5,508 nucleotides of DNA from NCBI GenBank assembly GCA_027314685.1, contig DAHVAI010000039.1:1-5508 (forward strand). The letters are read 5' to 3'. The DNA comes from Nitrososphaerota archaeon (lineage in GTDB: Archaea; Thermoproteota; Nitrososphaeria; Nitrososphaerales; CADDZS01). Under the pieces are notes generated by a model that made no database searches, had not been told where the DNA came from, and was given only the letters and a program-made list of their open reading frames with translations. Of this stretch, positions 1 to 5,194 are shown piece by piece. How positions within the stretch are numbered: position 1 is the first letter of the stretch; every line of letters begins with the position of its first letter. The position numbers were made by a program, and so were the translations under genes.

Positions 1-1
1 A

Positions 2-358
2 AGAATGAAGAACCTGAATGAGCTTGTTTCCATCTTGGCAAATCTGTTCAAGGAAAACAGTTCTGATTTTTGGGTACGCCTCGCAAGGGAAGCTGGCGTG
101 CCCGCCGCTCCCATCCTAGAGGTCTCGCAAGTGCTATCTGACAAACACGTTGCGGCAAGAGAAATGCTCATGGAGGTCGTGAGTCCAAAGTCCGGTAAGA
201 AGATGAAACTTTTAGGGATACCGGTAAAATTCTCCGAAACAAAGACTTCAATTCGTTCGGTACCTCCCGCACTAGGGGAGCACACGACTGAAATCCTTGG
301 CCAACTCGGATATTCAAACGAACAGATTTCCGTCTTGAAATTAACAGGAGCTATCTAG
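2..358 (+). CDS. CaiB/BaiF (family III) CoA-transferase, C-terminal fragment
   Basis: This is the end of an open frame that enters the window from the left; codon 2-4 (Arg) precedes the first in-frame ATG at 5, so that ATG is probably not the real start. The roughly 118 visible residues match the C-terminal part of family III CoA-transferases: a helical segment (NLNELVSILANLFKENS), then a DFW..LA.EAGVPAAPI stretch followed by a V.SD.H..ARE-like segment, then a short beta region on the substrate-facing side (LLGIPVKFSET), and the end motif PALGEHTTEILGQLGYS. Enzymes of this family move CoA between carboxylic acids in the cytoplasm. Substrate cannot be told from this end, and the catalytic Asp lies upstream, outside the window. 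The stop is TAG at 356-358, and the next gene is convergent. Family assignment is firm; the specific reaction is unknown. Confidence 0.88.
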   Translation, partial: RMKNLNELVSILANLFKENSSDFWVRLAREAGVPAAPILEVSQVLSDKHVAAREMLMEVVSPKSGKKMKLLGIPVKFSETKTSIRSVPPALGEHTTEILGQLGYSNEQISVLKLTGAI

Positions 359-444
359 TTGCGCTTTCCCAGCTATTTGAGGCAAGCTGCGTAGTAGTCT
401 CTTGCATAATATTGGTCATGGGTTTAGAGGGCTTGCGAGTTGAC

Positions 445-678
445 TCAATGGCTTTCATGAAAGAGCCGCTTTCTCTTGCTCATTGTTTCATGCAAGACAT
501 CGTAGAAACAGCGACGGAACGCTTCGTCTCTAAGTTTCATCCTCTCCTGGTTAGTAAGAGTCTTCCAAAAACTGTACTCGGTGTCAGTGACTTCGTAGGA
601 GAAGAAGCTTCCTTTTGCCATGGGCTGCTTATGGTTTAGGCAGATTATTGGAGATGTATCGGGGTTAAATGGGATCAT
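445..678 (-). CDS. Small hypothetical protein, about 77 residues
   Basis: I do not recognise this protein. The frame opens at a TTG at 690; I prefer the ATG at 678 because a TATA-like TTTAAG element on this strand at 713-718 would place transcription start near 689, giving an 11-nt leader. A further in-frame ATG at 621 would give a 58-residue product. The C-terminal half is rich in charged and aromatic residues and looks helical (KTLTNQERMKLRDEAFRRC), ending in a basic stretch (SKRKRLFHESH). There are no membrane segments, and no zinc or nucleotide-binding motif is visible. It is convergent with the CoA-transferase, 86 bases away, and lies downstream of another small ORF on the same strand. 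Support is the promoter-like spacing and protein-like composition only; it could be a chance ORF. Confidence 0.42.
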   Translation of the reverse strand: MIPFNPDTSPIICLNHKQPMAKGSFFSYEVTDTEYSFWKTLTNQERMKLRDEAFRRCFYDVLHETMSKRKRLFHESH

Positions 679-693
679 TATGTTTTGCAATCG

Positions 694-718
694 AGGACGT
701 CCTAGACGATCCTTTAAG
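694..718 (-). promoter_or_regulatory. Candidate promoter with palindrome for the 445-678 ORF
   Basis: On the minus strand a TTTAAG-type TATA element (713-718) lies about 38 bases upstream of the ATG at 678. Between them, at 694-703, is a perfect 10-base palindrome, AGGACGTCCT, close to the predicted transcription start. A site there could act as a repressor operator. Both assignments rest on spacing and symmetry alone. Confidence 0.3.
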
Positions 719-769
719 GTGATTAAGAGTTTCGCTAATTGTAGAGGGCCATAATCCGAATGGTTTACT

Positions 770-988
770 TTAATGCTTCATACCTGGTTTAACCTTCATT
801 TGGTAGGGAATAGATTGGATTCTATGCTTTGGGATGGGAGAACCTCGGACGGGTTCAAGAATCTTCGGAGTATAATTCCTTGACACTGATGCGAGGAGAT
901 AATGACCGAACTTTCTGACTAGTTGCTTGTCATCTTTGGAGAAGGATGCTTTGACCTCGATCTTCTCGAAAGTTAGTTCTCGCCTCAT
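770..988 (-). CDS. Small hypothetical protein, 72 residues
   Basis: I do not recognise this protein. It starts with ATG at 988 (an in-frame TAA lies two codons upstream) and ends with TAA at 770-772. The N-terminal half (LTFEKIEVKASFSKDDKQLV) has alternating hydrophobic and charged residues suggestive of a short beta strand followed by a helix. The C-terminal half is rich in Pro, Lys and Ile and basic overall, ending KVKPGMKH. Codons such as GAG, AAG, ATC, GTC and CTC are frequent in its first half, giving it a more coding-like look than the overlapping frames. It lies about 120 bases downstream of tRNA-Ser on the same strand and 80 bases before the next small ORF. No clear promoter or Shine-Dalgarno was found, so expression is uncertain. 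Confidence 0.42.
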   Translation of the reverse strand: MRRELTFEKIEVKASFSKDDKQLVRKFGHYLLASVSRNYTPKILEPVRGSPIPKHRIQSIPYQMKVKPGMKH

Positions 989-1111
989 CCCTTACCCATG
1001 GACATCTTGCTTTTGCGGTTGACCTGTTAGTTTCGTCGAAACGGGGTTTTCGTCGTTTTTTGCTACCATGAAGTAAAAAGTGGGTGGTAAGATCTGGATT
1101 CATAAGAAAGG

Positions 1112-1213
1112 CGCCGCGGGTGAGATTTGAACTCACGATCGGTGTAAACCGAAACGGCTGTCTGCCTAAGCAGGTTAGCAAGCCGTCGCCCTACCAGGCT
1201 AGGCGACCGCGGC
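1112..1213 (-). tRNA. tRNA-Ser(GCT), intron-containing
   Basis: Reading the minus strand from 1213, the acceptor stem GCCGCGG pairs with CCGCGGC (1119-1113), with discriminator G at 1112. The D arm is 1204-1188, and the anticodon stem ACGGC (1186-1182) pairs with GCCGT (1158-1154). The loop spliced from both sides reads TTGCTAA with anticodon GCT (1179-1177). A long variable arm (TCGGT/ACCGA stem with TTAC loop) makes it class II, which together with G73 and the GCT anticodon gives serine (AGC/AGU codons). The T arm is GTGAG/CTCAC around TTCAAAT. The 3' CCA is not encoded. A 16-nt intron interrupts the anticodon loop; the mature tRNA is 86 nt. Confidence 0.95.
1160..1175 (-). other. tRNA-Ser intron at canonical position 37/38
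   Basis: The 16-nt intron reads ACCTGCTTAGGCAGAC. With cleavage after the second base of each 3-nt bulge, it fits the archaeal endonuclease motif: TTGC (1181-1178) pairs with GCAG (1165-1162) as a 4-bp central helix including one U-G pair. The bulges are TA^A (1177-1175) and AC^A (1161-1159). The helix on the intron side is almost absent, so the motif is of the relaxed type with a loop in place of the inner helix. Confidence 0.88.
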
Positions 1214-1232
1214 AAAGACGACTTATGCAGCC

Positions 1233-1248
1233 TTTAAAGGTAATTTAG
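1233..1248 (-). promoter_or_regulatory. Candidate promoter of tRNA-Ser
   Basis: Two A/T elements lie upstream of the tRNA on its strand: CTAAATTA (1248-1241), about 31 bases from the tRNA 5' end, and TTTAAA (1238-1233), about 22 bases away. The distal one gives the better archaeal TATA-to-start spacing. Confidence 0.4.
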
Positions 1249-1277
1249 CCTTTTGTTGTCCTTAATTCTAAAGAAGA

Positions 1278-1306
1278 CCACTTAAAAATCCAGTCAGGCG
1301 AATGGG
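1278..1306 (-). terminator. T-tract terminator after the zinc-finger/intein gene
   Basis: On the minus strand, shortly after the TGA stop at 1309-1307, comes GGATTTTTAAG with a run of five T (complement of 1284-1288). Archaeal RNA polymerase commonly stops at such T runs without a hairpin. The run is short. Confidence 0.3.
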
Positions 1307-2842
1307 TCAAATCAGGTAGTGGAGTTTCGTGTGCATCGAAAGCTCCAAATCGCTTCCGAACCAACGTCCGCAGTTATGAACTATGGCGTTGGATACCAAA
1401 TAATTATTATCGCTTGTTTCAAGATTACATACAGGTCCATCATAGATCTCATTGGATATAGTCCGAATTGGGGTGAGAATTTTGTCATTGAGAAATTGGA
1501 CTTTTGTCCTCTTGTTGTTTGGATGTGCAGGATATGTGATCAGGTAAGCTGAATGTAATGATACTTTTCTTCCCATGATAACATCTTGAGTCTTTTCGTT
1601 TTTTATTGAGATACTGGCCCAAATACCTAATCGAGCATAAGCCAATTGTAGCTGCTGAGCGAGAATATTGGAAGTGGTGCTGCAACTTCTATACATCTTA
1701 CTTCCCCCGAGTTTGTTTATACCAACATAACCCTCTCCTATTTCATACCCATGCAAGAAGGCATTCAGATATTCAATTTTCTTGTGAAACAGCAAGAAAT
1801 CAGGTATCTTCTTGTTTGGAGCTTTGTGGCCGCACCATTGATCAAATGCTCTCGCGAGTACTCTCGAGGGAATCGTCACTAGCATTGAGTTGGCATTTTT
1901 CACGAATGTCGTGTAAGTTGAATATCCTAGATTCTTTGCAATTCTCGCTATCCTTTGTCTAATGTCATTTTCGTCACTCACTATCGAAAAGCGCACTTCT
2001 TTCGTTATGGAACCTTCAGCAACATAAAGTCCGATCAACCAAGCCGTGTCACAATTTAGCGGCAGAAATTCCCCATAGCCCAAGTGTTTAGGCTTTCTCT
2101 TTTTTATGAACGATTCCAACGATATCCGGTCTTCTTTGAATGTACCCTTGATTATGGGAACAACCAGATAGTTGCCATCGCTGAGAGAGTGCTTTGCAAC
2201 CAAGTCTTTTGCTGCCAAATATTTTTGAGTGGAGAATGAGACTTTTCTGAGTAATCTTCCACCTTTAGAAAGACGTGAGGAGTGACTAGTGCTTACCAAA
2301 ATAGGGTGTTCCGGTGTTGTAACTATTGGCAAAAGACCGTTTGCATTAATAGTGATCATCTGTCCTTTGTACGTCCTGTTGTAAGTGCGAAGAACAGCAT
2401 TCAATCCGTTTGATCCTATCGCAGTATCACCTATTTTGTACTCAACAATAGCTTTGTTATCTCCAAGAACAATCGTAGATGGAGGAACGCAATGCGGACA
2501 TTCAAAAACTCCCTCAGGAACTCGGTTTGTGGTTTCTATATCATTCGTCCATCTAGGAAGTGAGGAACCCGGAATCCTTTCCAGCTTGTACTTGTTCTTT
2601 GATGTTCTTTGCAGCCGAACTGCCTTCGAAAGATCTAGATTTTGAAGGATTGTTTCAATTCCACGCTCAAAGTGAGTCGTGAGTTCCTTTCTAGCCCTGT
2701 CTTCTACATCCTCGTCTACAATGACTATGTGATGCATTTTCACGAATGCCGGTACTTCCCATCTCTTCTGGATTGCAAGAGCAATTTCTGCAAGCTGCTT
2801 CTCTGAAAACTCATCCGACCGAACTTCGAGCATTGCTATCAC
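1307..2842 (-). CDS. C2H2 zinc-finger protein containing an intein
   Basis: The frame encodes a 511-residue precursor. The extein parts are residues 1-117 and 491-511; joined, they give about 138 residues, ending in a complete C2H2 zinc finger: CPHC (Cys115 and Cys491), then twelve residues, His504, three residues, His508 (C-x2-C-x12-H-x3-H, with GRWFGSDLELSMH between). The N-terminal part is probably mixed alpha/beta (MHHIVIVDEDVEDRARKEL at 36-54) with a basic stretch near 73-90 (KAVRLQRTSKNKYKLER). Small single-finger C2H2 proteins are known in archaea, and a DNA- or RNA-binding or protein-contact role is likely but not shown. The start is GTG at 2842 or ATG at 2833 (codon 4); the GGTGTGA just before the ATG resembles a ribosome-binding site and slightly favours the ATG. 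It diverges from tRNA-Phe. The protein needs splicing before the finger can form. Confidence 0.9.
   Translation of the reverse strand: MIAMLEVRSDEFSEKQLAEIALAIQKRWEVPAFVKMHHIVIVDEDVEDRARKELTTHFERGIETILQNLDLSKAVRLQRTSKNKYKLERIPGSSLPRWTNDIETTNRVPEGVFECPHCVPPSTIVLGDNKAIVEYKIGDTAIGSNGLNAVLRTYNRTYKGQMITINANGLLPIVTTPEHPILVSTSHSSRLSKGGRLLRKVSFSTQKYLAAKDLVAKHSLSDGNYLVVPIIKGTFKEDRISLESFIKKRKPKHLGYGEFLPLNCDTAWLIGLYVAEGSITKEVRFSIVSDENDIRQRIARIAKNLGYSTYTTFVKNANSMLVTIPSRVLARAFDQWCGHKAPNKKIPDFLLFHKKIEYLNAFLHGYEIGEGYVGINKLGGSKMYRSCSTTSNILAQQLQLAYARLGIWASISIKNEKTQDVIMGRKVSLHSAYLITYPAHPNNKRTKVQFLNDKILTPIRTISNEIYDGPVCNLETSDNNYLVSNAIVHNCGRWFGSDLELSMHTKLHYLI
1373..2491 (-). mobile_element. Intein with LAGLIDADG homing endonuclease
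   Basis: This is a 373-residue in-frame insertion, precursor residues 118-490. The N-terminal splicing block starts at Cys118 (CVPPSTIVLGDNK). A block B TxxH is seen at Thr176-His179 (VTTPEHPILV). The C-terminal block F reads PVCNLETSDNNYLVSN (470-485), and block G ends IVHN|C with His489, Asn490 and Cys491 as the +1 nucleophile. All residues for class 1 protein splicing (Cys1, TxxH, His-Asn, Cys+1) are present. The centre holds two LAGLIDADG motifs, WLIGLYVAEGSI (268-279) and FLHGYEIGEGYV (362-373), about 94 residues apart, each keeping an acidic residue (Glu276, Glu370), so the endonuclease may be active. The typical block F His is replaced by Asn480. The length is normal for an endonuclease-bearing mini-to-mid-size intein. 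Such inteins spread by homing into intein-free alleles. Confidence 0.93.
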
Positions 2843-2850
2843 ACCGTGGA

Positions 2851-2867
2851 CTAAACGTATAGTTTAG
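2851..2867. promoter_or_regulatory. Inverted repeat, candidate operator of the zinc-finger gene
   Basis: CTAAAC-GTATA-GTTTAG is a perfect 6-bp inverted repeat with a 5-base centre. It lies between the predicted TATA element (2887-2894) and the start codon (2842/2833), near the predicted transcription start at about 2863. A protein bound here would block the promoter. No regulator is identified. Confidence 0.35.
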
Positions 2868-2885
2868 AGTTTGCGGGCAAACAAC

Positions 2886-2895
2886 TCTTAAATCA
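2886..2895. promoter_or_regulatory. Shared divergent TATA element
   Basis: The plus strand reads CTTAAATC (2887-2894), about 36 bases before the tRNA-Phe 5' end, giving a start near 2916. The minus strand reads GATTTAAG, giving a start near 2863, about 20 bases before the zinc-finger start codon. It is the only clear TATA-like box in the 84-base gap, so both genes may use it. Confidence 0.45.
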
Positions 2896-2926
2896 ACTAC
2901 TTTGAAGGATTTTCTATTCTGAAAGC

Positions 2927-3024
2927 GCCGAGGTAGCTCAGCCTGGGAGAGCATCCGAAAGAGCTCAAAACTCTTGGTGAAGCTGAAGACCGGAGTGTCG
3001 TGTGTTCAAATCACACCCTCGGCA
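2927..3024 (+). tRNA. tRNA-Phe(GAA), intron-containing
   Basis: The acceptor stem GCCGAGG (2927-2933) pairs with CCTCGGC (3017-3023), with discriminator A at 3024. The D stem is GCTC/GAGC (2936-2939 with 2949-2952). The T arm is GTGTG/CACAC around TTCAAAT (3000-3016), and the variable loop is GTGTC (2995-2999), so it is class I. The 3' anticodon half CTGAAGA-CCGGA (2983-2994) is typical of archaeal tRNA-Phe with anticodon GAA (2985-2987). Its stem partner TCCGG is only complete when 24 bases are removed between TCCG (2954-2957) and G (2982). After removal all five anticodon-stem pairs form and the mature tRNA is 74 nt. The CCA is not encoded. An unspliced reading would suggest other anticodons (for example CAA or TGG) and would be wrong. 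Confidence 0.93.
2958..2981 (+). other. tRNA-Phe intron at non-canonical position 30/31
   Basis: This 24-nt intron interrupts the anticodon stem. It fits a complete bulge-helix-bulge: central 4-bp helix CATC (2952-2955) with GGTG (2976-2979, one U-G pair), bulges CG^A (2956-2958) and AA^G (2980-2982), and an inner 5-bp helix AAGAG/CTCTT (2959-2963 with 2971-2975) closed by a CTCAAAA loop. The outer helix is only AG/CT (2950-2951 with 2983-2984). Shifting the junction either way breaks the anticodon stem, so the boundaries are unambiguous. The central helix uses C25 of the D stem, so the pre-tRNA must fold differently from the mature tRNA. Confidence 0.9.
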
Positions 3025-3290
3025 TCTAATCCTTCATAGATTGAGAAGCATTTGCTTTTGCATTCCGTTGTCGAGCGACACTTATTGAGACAGCCTTGCT
3101 CGATCCGGACTACTGATCTCAGTGAATGAATCTTGGGTTCATATCGATTTCCGAGACATTTCCCTCATGAAACCATTTGTTCAACTCCTAGAACGAAGAC
3201 AGATCCCTCTTGAACAGGCCGTTCTATTATGATGGTTCTAGTACTGGCATAGCTTCCACATTTCCCTAACGGAGAAGTGAAAACTCACAA
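3025..3290 (+). promoter_or_regulatory. Non-coding leader region of the first DUF4382 gene
   Basis: No credible ORF or RNA gene is seen here. Short symmetrical elements occur at 3069-3080 (TGTCG-AG-CGACA) and 3112-3123 (ACTGA-TC-TCAGT). The part nearest the gene carries TAGAAC (3189-3194) and two GTTCTA copies (3221-3226 and 3235-3240). TTCTATTATG (3222-3231) is the best TATA candidate and would leave a leader of about 37 bases. GGAG at 3271-3274 is 16 bases from the ATG, too far for a normal ribosome-binding site. Confidence 0.4.
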
Positions 3291-4493
3291 ATGAGTTCCA
3301 AAAGAAATGTTCTTCTTTCAGGGACAATTGCGGGGTTAATCGCAATTGCCTTGATCGTAGCGGCAATGTTCGTACCAGGATCAAATATCGTCAAATCCAG
3401 CTCTCAAAGTGGCACGTTGGGAATCCAACTCACCGACCCTCCGGTGGTTCCCAAAGATGTGTCAGCAGTATACATCAGCTACTCTGAGATGGCAGTCCAC
3501 GTAAGCGACGCAGGTAACAATTCTGGTTGGTACCAAGTCGCACCAGCAGGAGAGATTGATCTGATGTCGCTCCTCAACACAAGCGTAACACTAGGTAGTA
3601 GTCAAGTGACATCAGGAGTCTACAACGCAATAGGGTTCAACCTGACCTCGGCAACTGTGACAGCAAATGGCGCAAACCAATCAGCTTTCATCTCGAATGA
3701 TAGGATGACCGTTCCGATCGCAGGCGATCTTCAAGTGCAAAGCGGGCAAAGCCAAGGCGTACTAGTAGACCTCAGCCCAACAGTCATCGCAATACACAAC
3801 GACTCGCAGACCGCTTATCTATTGATACCTAATGCACATATTCTGCATGTACCTGCATCGGTATGGAAGCAATCAGATCATAAGGGAGACGTTCTCAAAG
3901 ACATCACACAGCAACAGTGGTTCAGAGAAGCAAATCAGGGACAGATATCGCTGAGTAACATAGCACTTTCGAGTAACTCCATGCAAGTCACTGTCACCAA
4001 CACTGGCAGTCACAATGCGTCGATCTCTTTGCTTAGTGTAGCATACCCAATCAATGTCGTCTGCGCACAATACCAGAACACTTGCAGGGCACCGACGGAT
4101 GGGCACAGCCCAGGAGCGATACCAGTTGGAGCCTTTGCGGTCCTTTCAAACGGTTCACTCTACCAGATAAACATAACCGCTTCTCAGATGACTCGTTATA
4201 ACATCAGCGGACAAGCTAGTAGCGGAATTCTATCGGCAGCAGGTCTCACGGATCTTGCAAATTCAAGCGCTCATGTTGGCTATCTCCTAATGCCAGGACA
4301 ATCGGTCACACTTACATTCACTGGGCCGGTCGACACAATCACTCCTTACATCCTGAACTACCTGCACGTATCGGTAGCAATTCCACAGTCGTTGATGAAT
4401 GACGTATCGACAATCAACTCAGGTCAGATGTACATCATGTCTGTCTGGGGGTCCATGGATACATTCGCAAGCCAACAACTAACTGCAAGCTAA
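3291..4493 (+). CDS. DUF4382 domain-containing secreted or membrane-anchored protein
   Basis: The 400-residue product starts with a short basic end (MSSKRN) and one hydrophobic segment (about residues 7-29), a signal peptide or membrane anchor, so the rest should lie outside the cell. Residues about 40-190 form a DUF4382 domain, seen in GTLGIQLTDPPVVPKDVSAV, the following YISYSEMAVHV strand, a GW.QV segment, EIDLMSLLN, the VTSGVYNAIGFNLTSATV region and a late LLIPNAHILHVP strand. Residues about 218-400 are strand-rich (MQVTVTNTGSHNASISLLSV; MPGQSVTLTFTGPV), probably a beta-sandwich domain, with two Cys (258 and 265) that could form a disulfide. About ten N-x-S/T sequons suggest heavy N-glycosylation. 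The molecular function of DUF4382 is unknown. A paralogue starts at 5286. The ATG at 3291 is supported by the matching N-terminus of that paralogue (MSS-x-x-N-x-LLSGT). Confidence 0.88.
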   Translation: MSSKRNVLLSGTIAGLIAIALIVAAMFVPGSNIVKSSSQSGTLGIQLTDPPVVPKDVSAVYISYSEMAVHVSDAGNNSGWYQVAPAGEIDLMSLLNTSVTLGSSQVTSGVYNAIGFNLTSATVTANGANQSAFISNDRMTVPIAGDLQVQSGQSQGVLVDLSPTVIAIHNDSQTAYLLIPNAHILHVPASVWKQSDHKGDVLKDITQQQWFREANQGQISLSNIALSSNSMQVTVTNTGSHNASISLLSVAYPINVVCAQYQNTCRAPTDGHSPGAIPVGAFAVLSNGSLYQINITASQMTRYNISGQASSGILSAAGLTDLANSSAHVGYLLMPGQSVTLTFTGPVDTITPYILNYLHVSVAIPQSLMNDVSTINSGQMYIMSVWGSMDTFASQQLTAS

Positions 4494-4508
4494 GTCCAAG
4501 AGAGAAAA

Positions 4509-4526
4509 GGGCTAGCTTGCTAGCCC
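4509..4526. terminator. Hairpin terminator between convergent genes
   Basis: GGGCTAGC-TT-GCTAGCCC is a perfect 8-bp stem (or 7 bp with a CTTG loop). It lies 16 bases after the DUF4382 stop and 36 bases after the regulator stop. On the minus strand it is followed by TTTTCTCTCTT, a good terminator tail. On the plus strand the tail is pyrimidine-rich but less T-rich. It probably serves both genes. Confidence 0.65.
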
Positions 4527-4561
4527 AATGATCTCTCTGATCCTCCTTTCTTTAGGAAAAA

Positions 4562-5104
4562 CTAGGTCGGGCCTTTGACCCAAGCTCTTACCGCTTCATA
4601 CCAGAAGATTGCGCTCGCAGCAGAGAGTAACGCAACGAAGAGTGTGTTTGTTTGGTTCAGCGGATCAATAAAGAGTACAACAAATCCAAAGAATCCGCTC
4701 AGTATTGAGAAGAAGACCGCGTAGAATACAAATCGGGGGACCATGAAAGTACCGAACCTAAGGAAGTCATTCAGCATGTCTACCTTAATCTCATCTGCGA
4801 GAATGTATTCTCCACCATTTTCTTTGACCAAACCAAGATCCACCAGCTTTGTCAGATGATATTGTGCAAGTGAGGAACTAGAGAAATGGAGCTCCCGTTG
4901 AACTTCTCTAACGCCGCTTCTTTTGTGCTTCACGACGTAAAGGTACGTTCGCAGGGTGTTTCCCTTAAGTTGGGATTCGGCGACGTTTTTCCTTTGTTCG
5001 TCGACGTCTTTGGACAAAAAGCTACAACTTCGGACTTGGCTTGAAGACAACTCCTTTATTCGTATCGTTTGTACTTTTGCGAGATATCCGGAAACAAGTA
5101 GCAA
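4562..5104 (-). CDS. Winged helix-turn-helix regulator with two C-terminal membrane helices
   Basis: The longest reading is 180 residues from a TTG at 5104. No ATG lies between the upstream stop (5111-5113) and the conserved domain, so the true start is unclear; TTG codons at 5050 and 5017 are alternatives. The 5017 start (151 residues, beginning LSKDVDEQRKN) follows an AATAAAG element (5060-5053) by a spacing that fits a short-leader transcript. The winged HTH spans about residues 43-105: a first helix (GNTLRTYLYVVKH), VREVQREL, a recognition helix region SSSSLAQYHLTKLVDLGLV, and a wing ending EYILADE. Two hydrophobic segments follow, about 123-146 and 153-175, so this is probably a DNA-binding protein tethered to the inner face of the membrane. 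It may sense membrane or envelope state; no ligand domain is visible. It lies between two DUF4382 paralogues and could control one or both. Confidence 0.8.
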   Translation of the reverse strand: MLLVSGYLAKVQTIRIKELSSSQVRSCSFLSKDVDEQRKNVAESQLKGNTLRTYLYVVKHKRSGVREVQRELHFSSSSLAQYHLTKLVDLGLVKENGGEYILADEIKVDMLNDFLRFGTFMVPRFVFYAVFFSILSGFFGFVVLFIDPLNQTNTLFVALLSAASAIFWYEAVRAWVKGPT

Positions 5105-5194
5105 TGAAATCTAGTTTCACGCGAAATGAGGTCCAGTGAGACAGTGTTTCAAGGTCACCTGGATAGAAGAGTGCACGTGATCTAATAGCGACTG

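Noticed and set aside
412..639. 75-residue plus-strand ORF
   Set aside because: It lies antisense to the 445-678 ORF and has no promoter or family likeness; neither strand is certain here, but the minus strand has the better promoter spacing.
930..1181. 83-residue minus-strand ORF
   Set aside because: It covers the body of tRNA-Ser and overlaps the 770-988 ORF in another frame; a basic KKRRKPRFDE stretch is eye-catching but there is no other support.
1606..1962. 118-residue plus-strand ORF
   Set aside because: It is antisense to the intein endonuclease domain, which has clear motifs.
2964..2970. CTCAAAA read as the anticodon loop of tRNA-Leu(CAA)
   Set aside because: The tRNA has a 5-nt variable loop, not a leucine class II arm; CTCAAAA is the hairpin loop of the intron, and removal of the intron gives a perfect tRNA-Phe.
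3069..3123. Short inverted repeats TGTCG-AG-CGACA and ACTGA-TC-TCAGT
   Set aside because: Stems of 5 bp are expected by chance at this length, and neither has a T tract or promoter nearby.
3873..4106. 77-residue minus-strand ORF
   Set aside because: It is antisense to the DUF4382 gene and Cys-rich in a random way.
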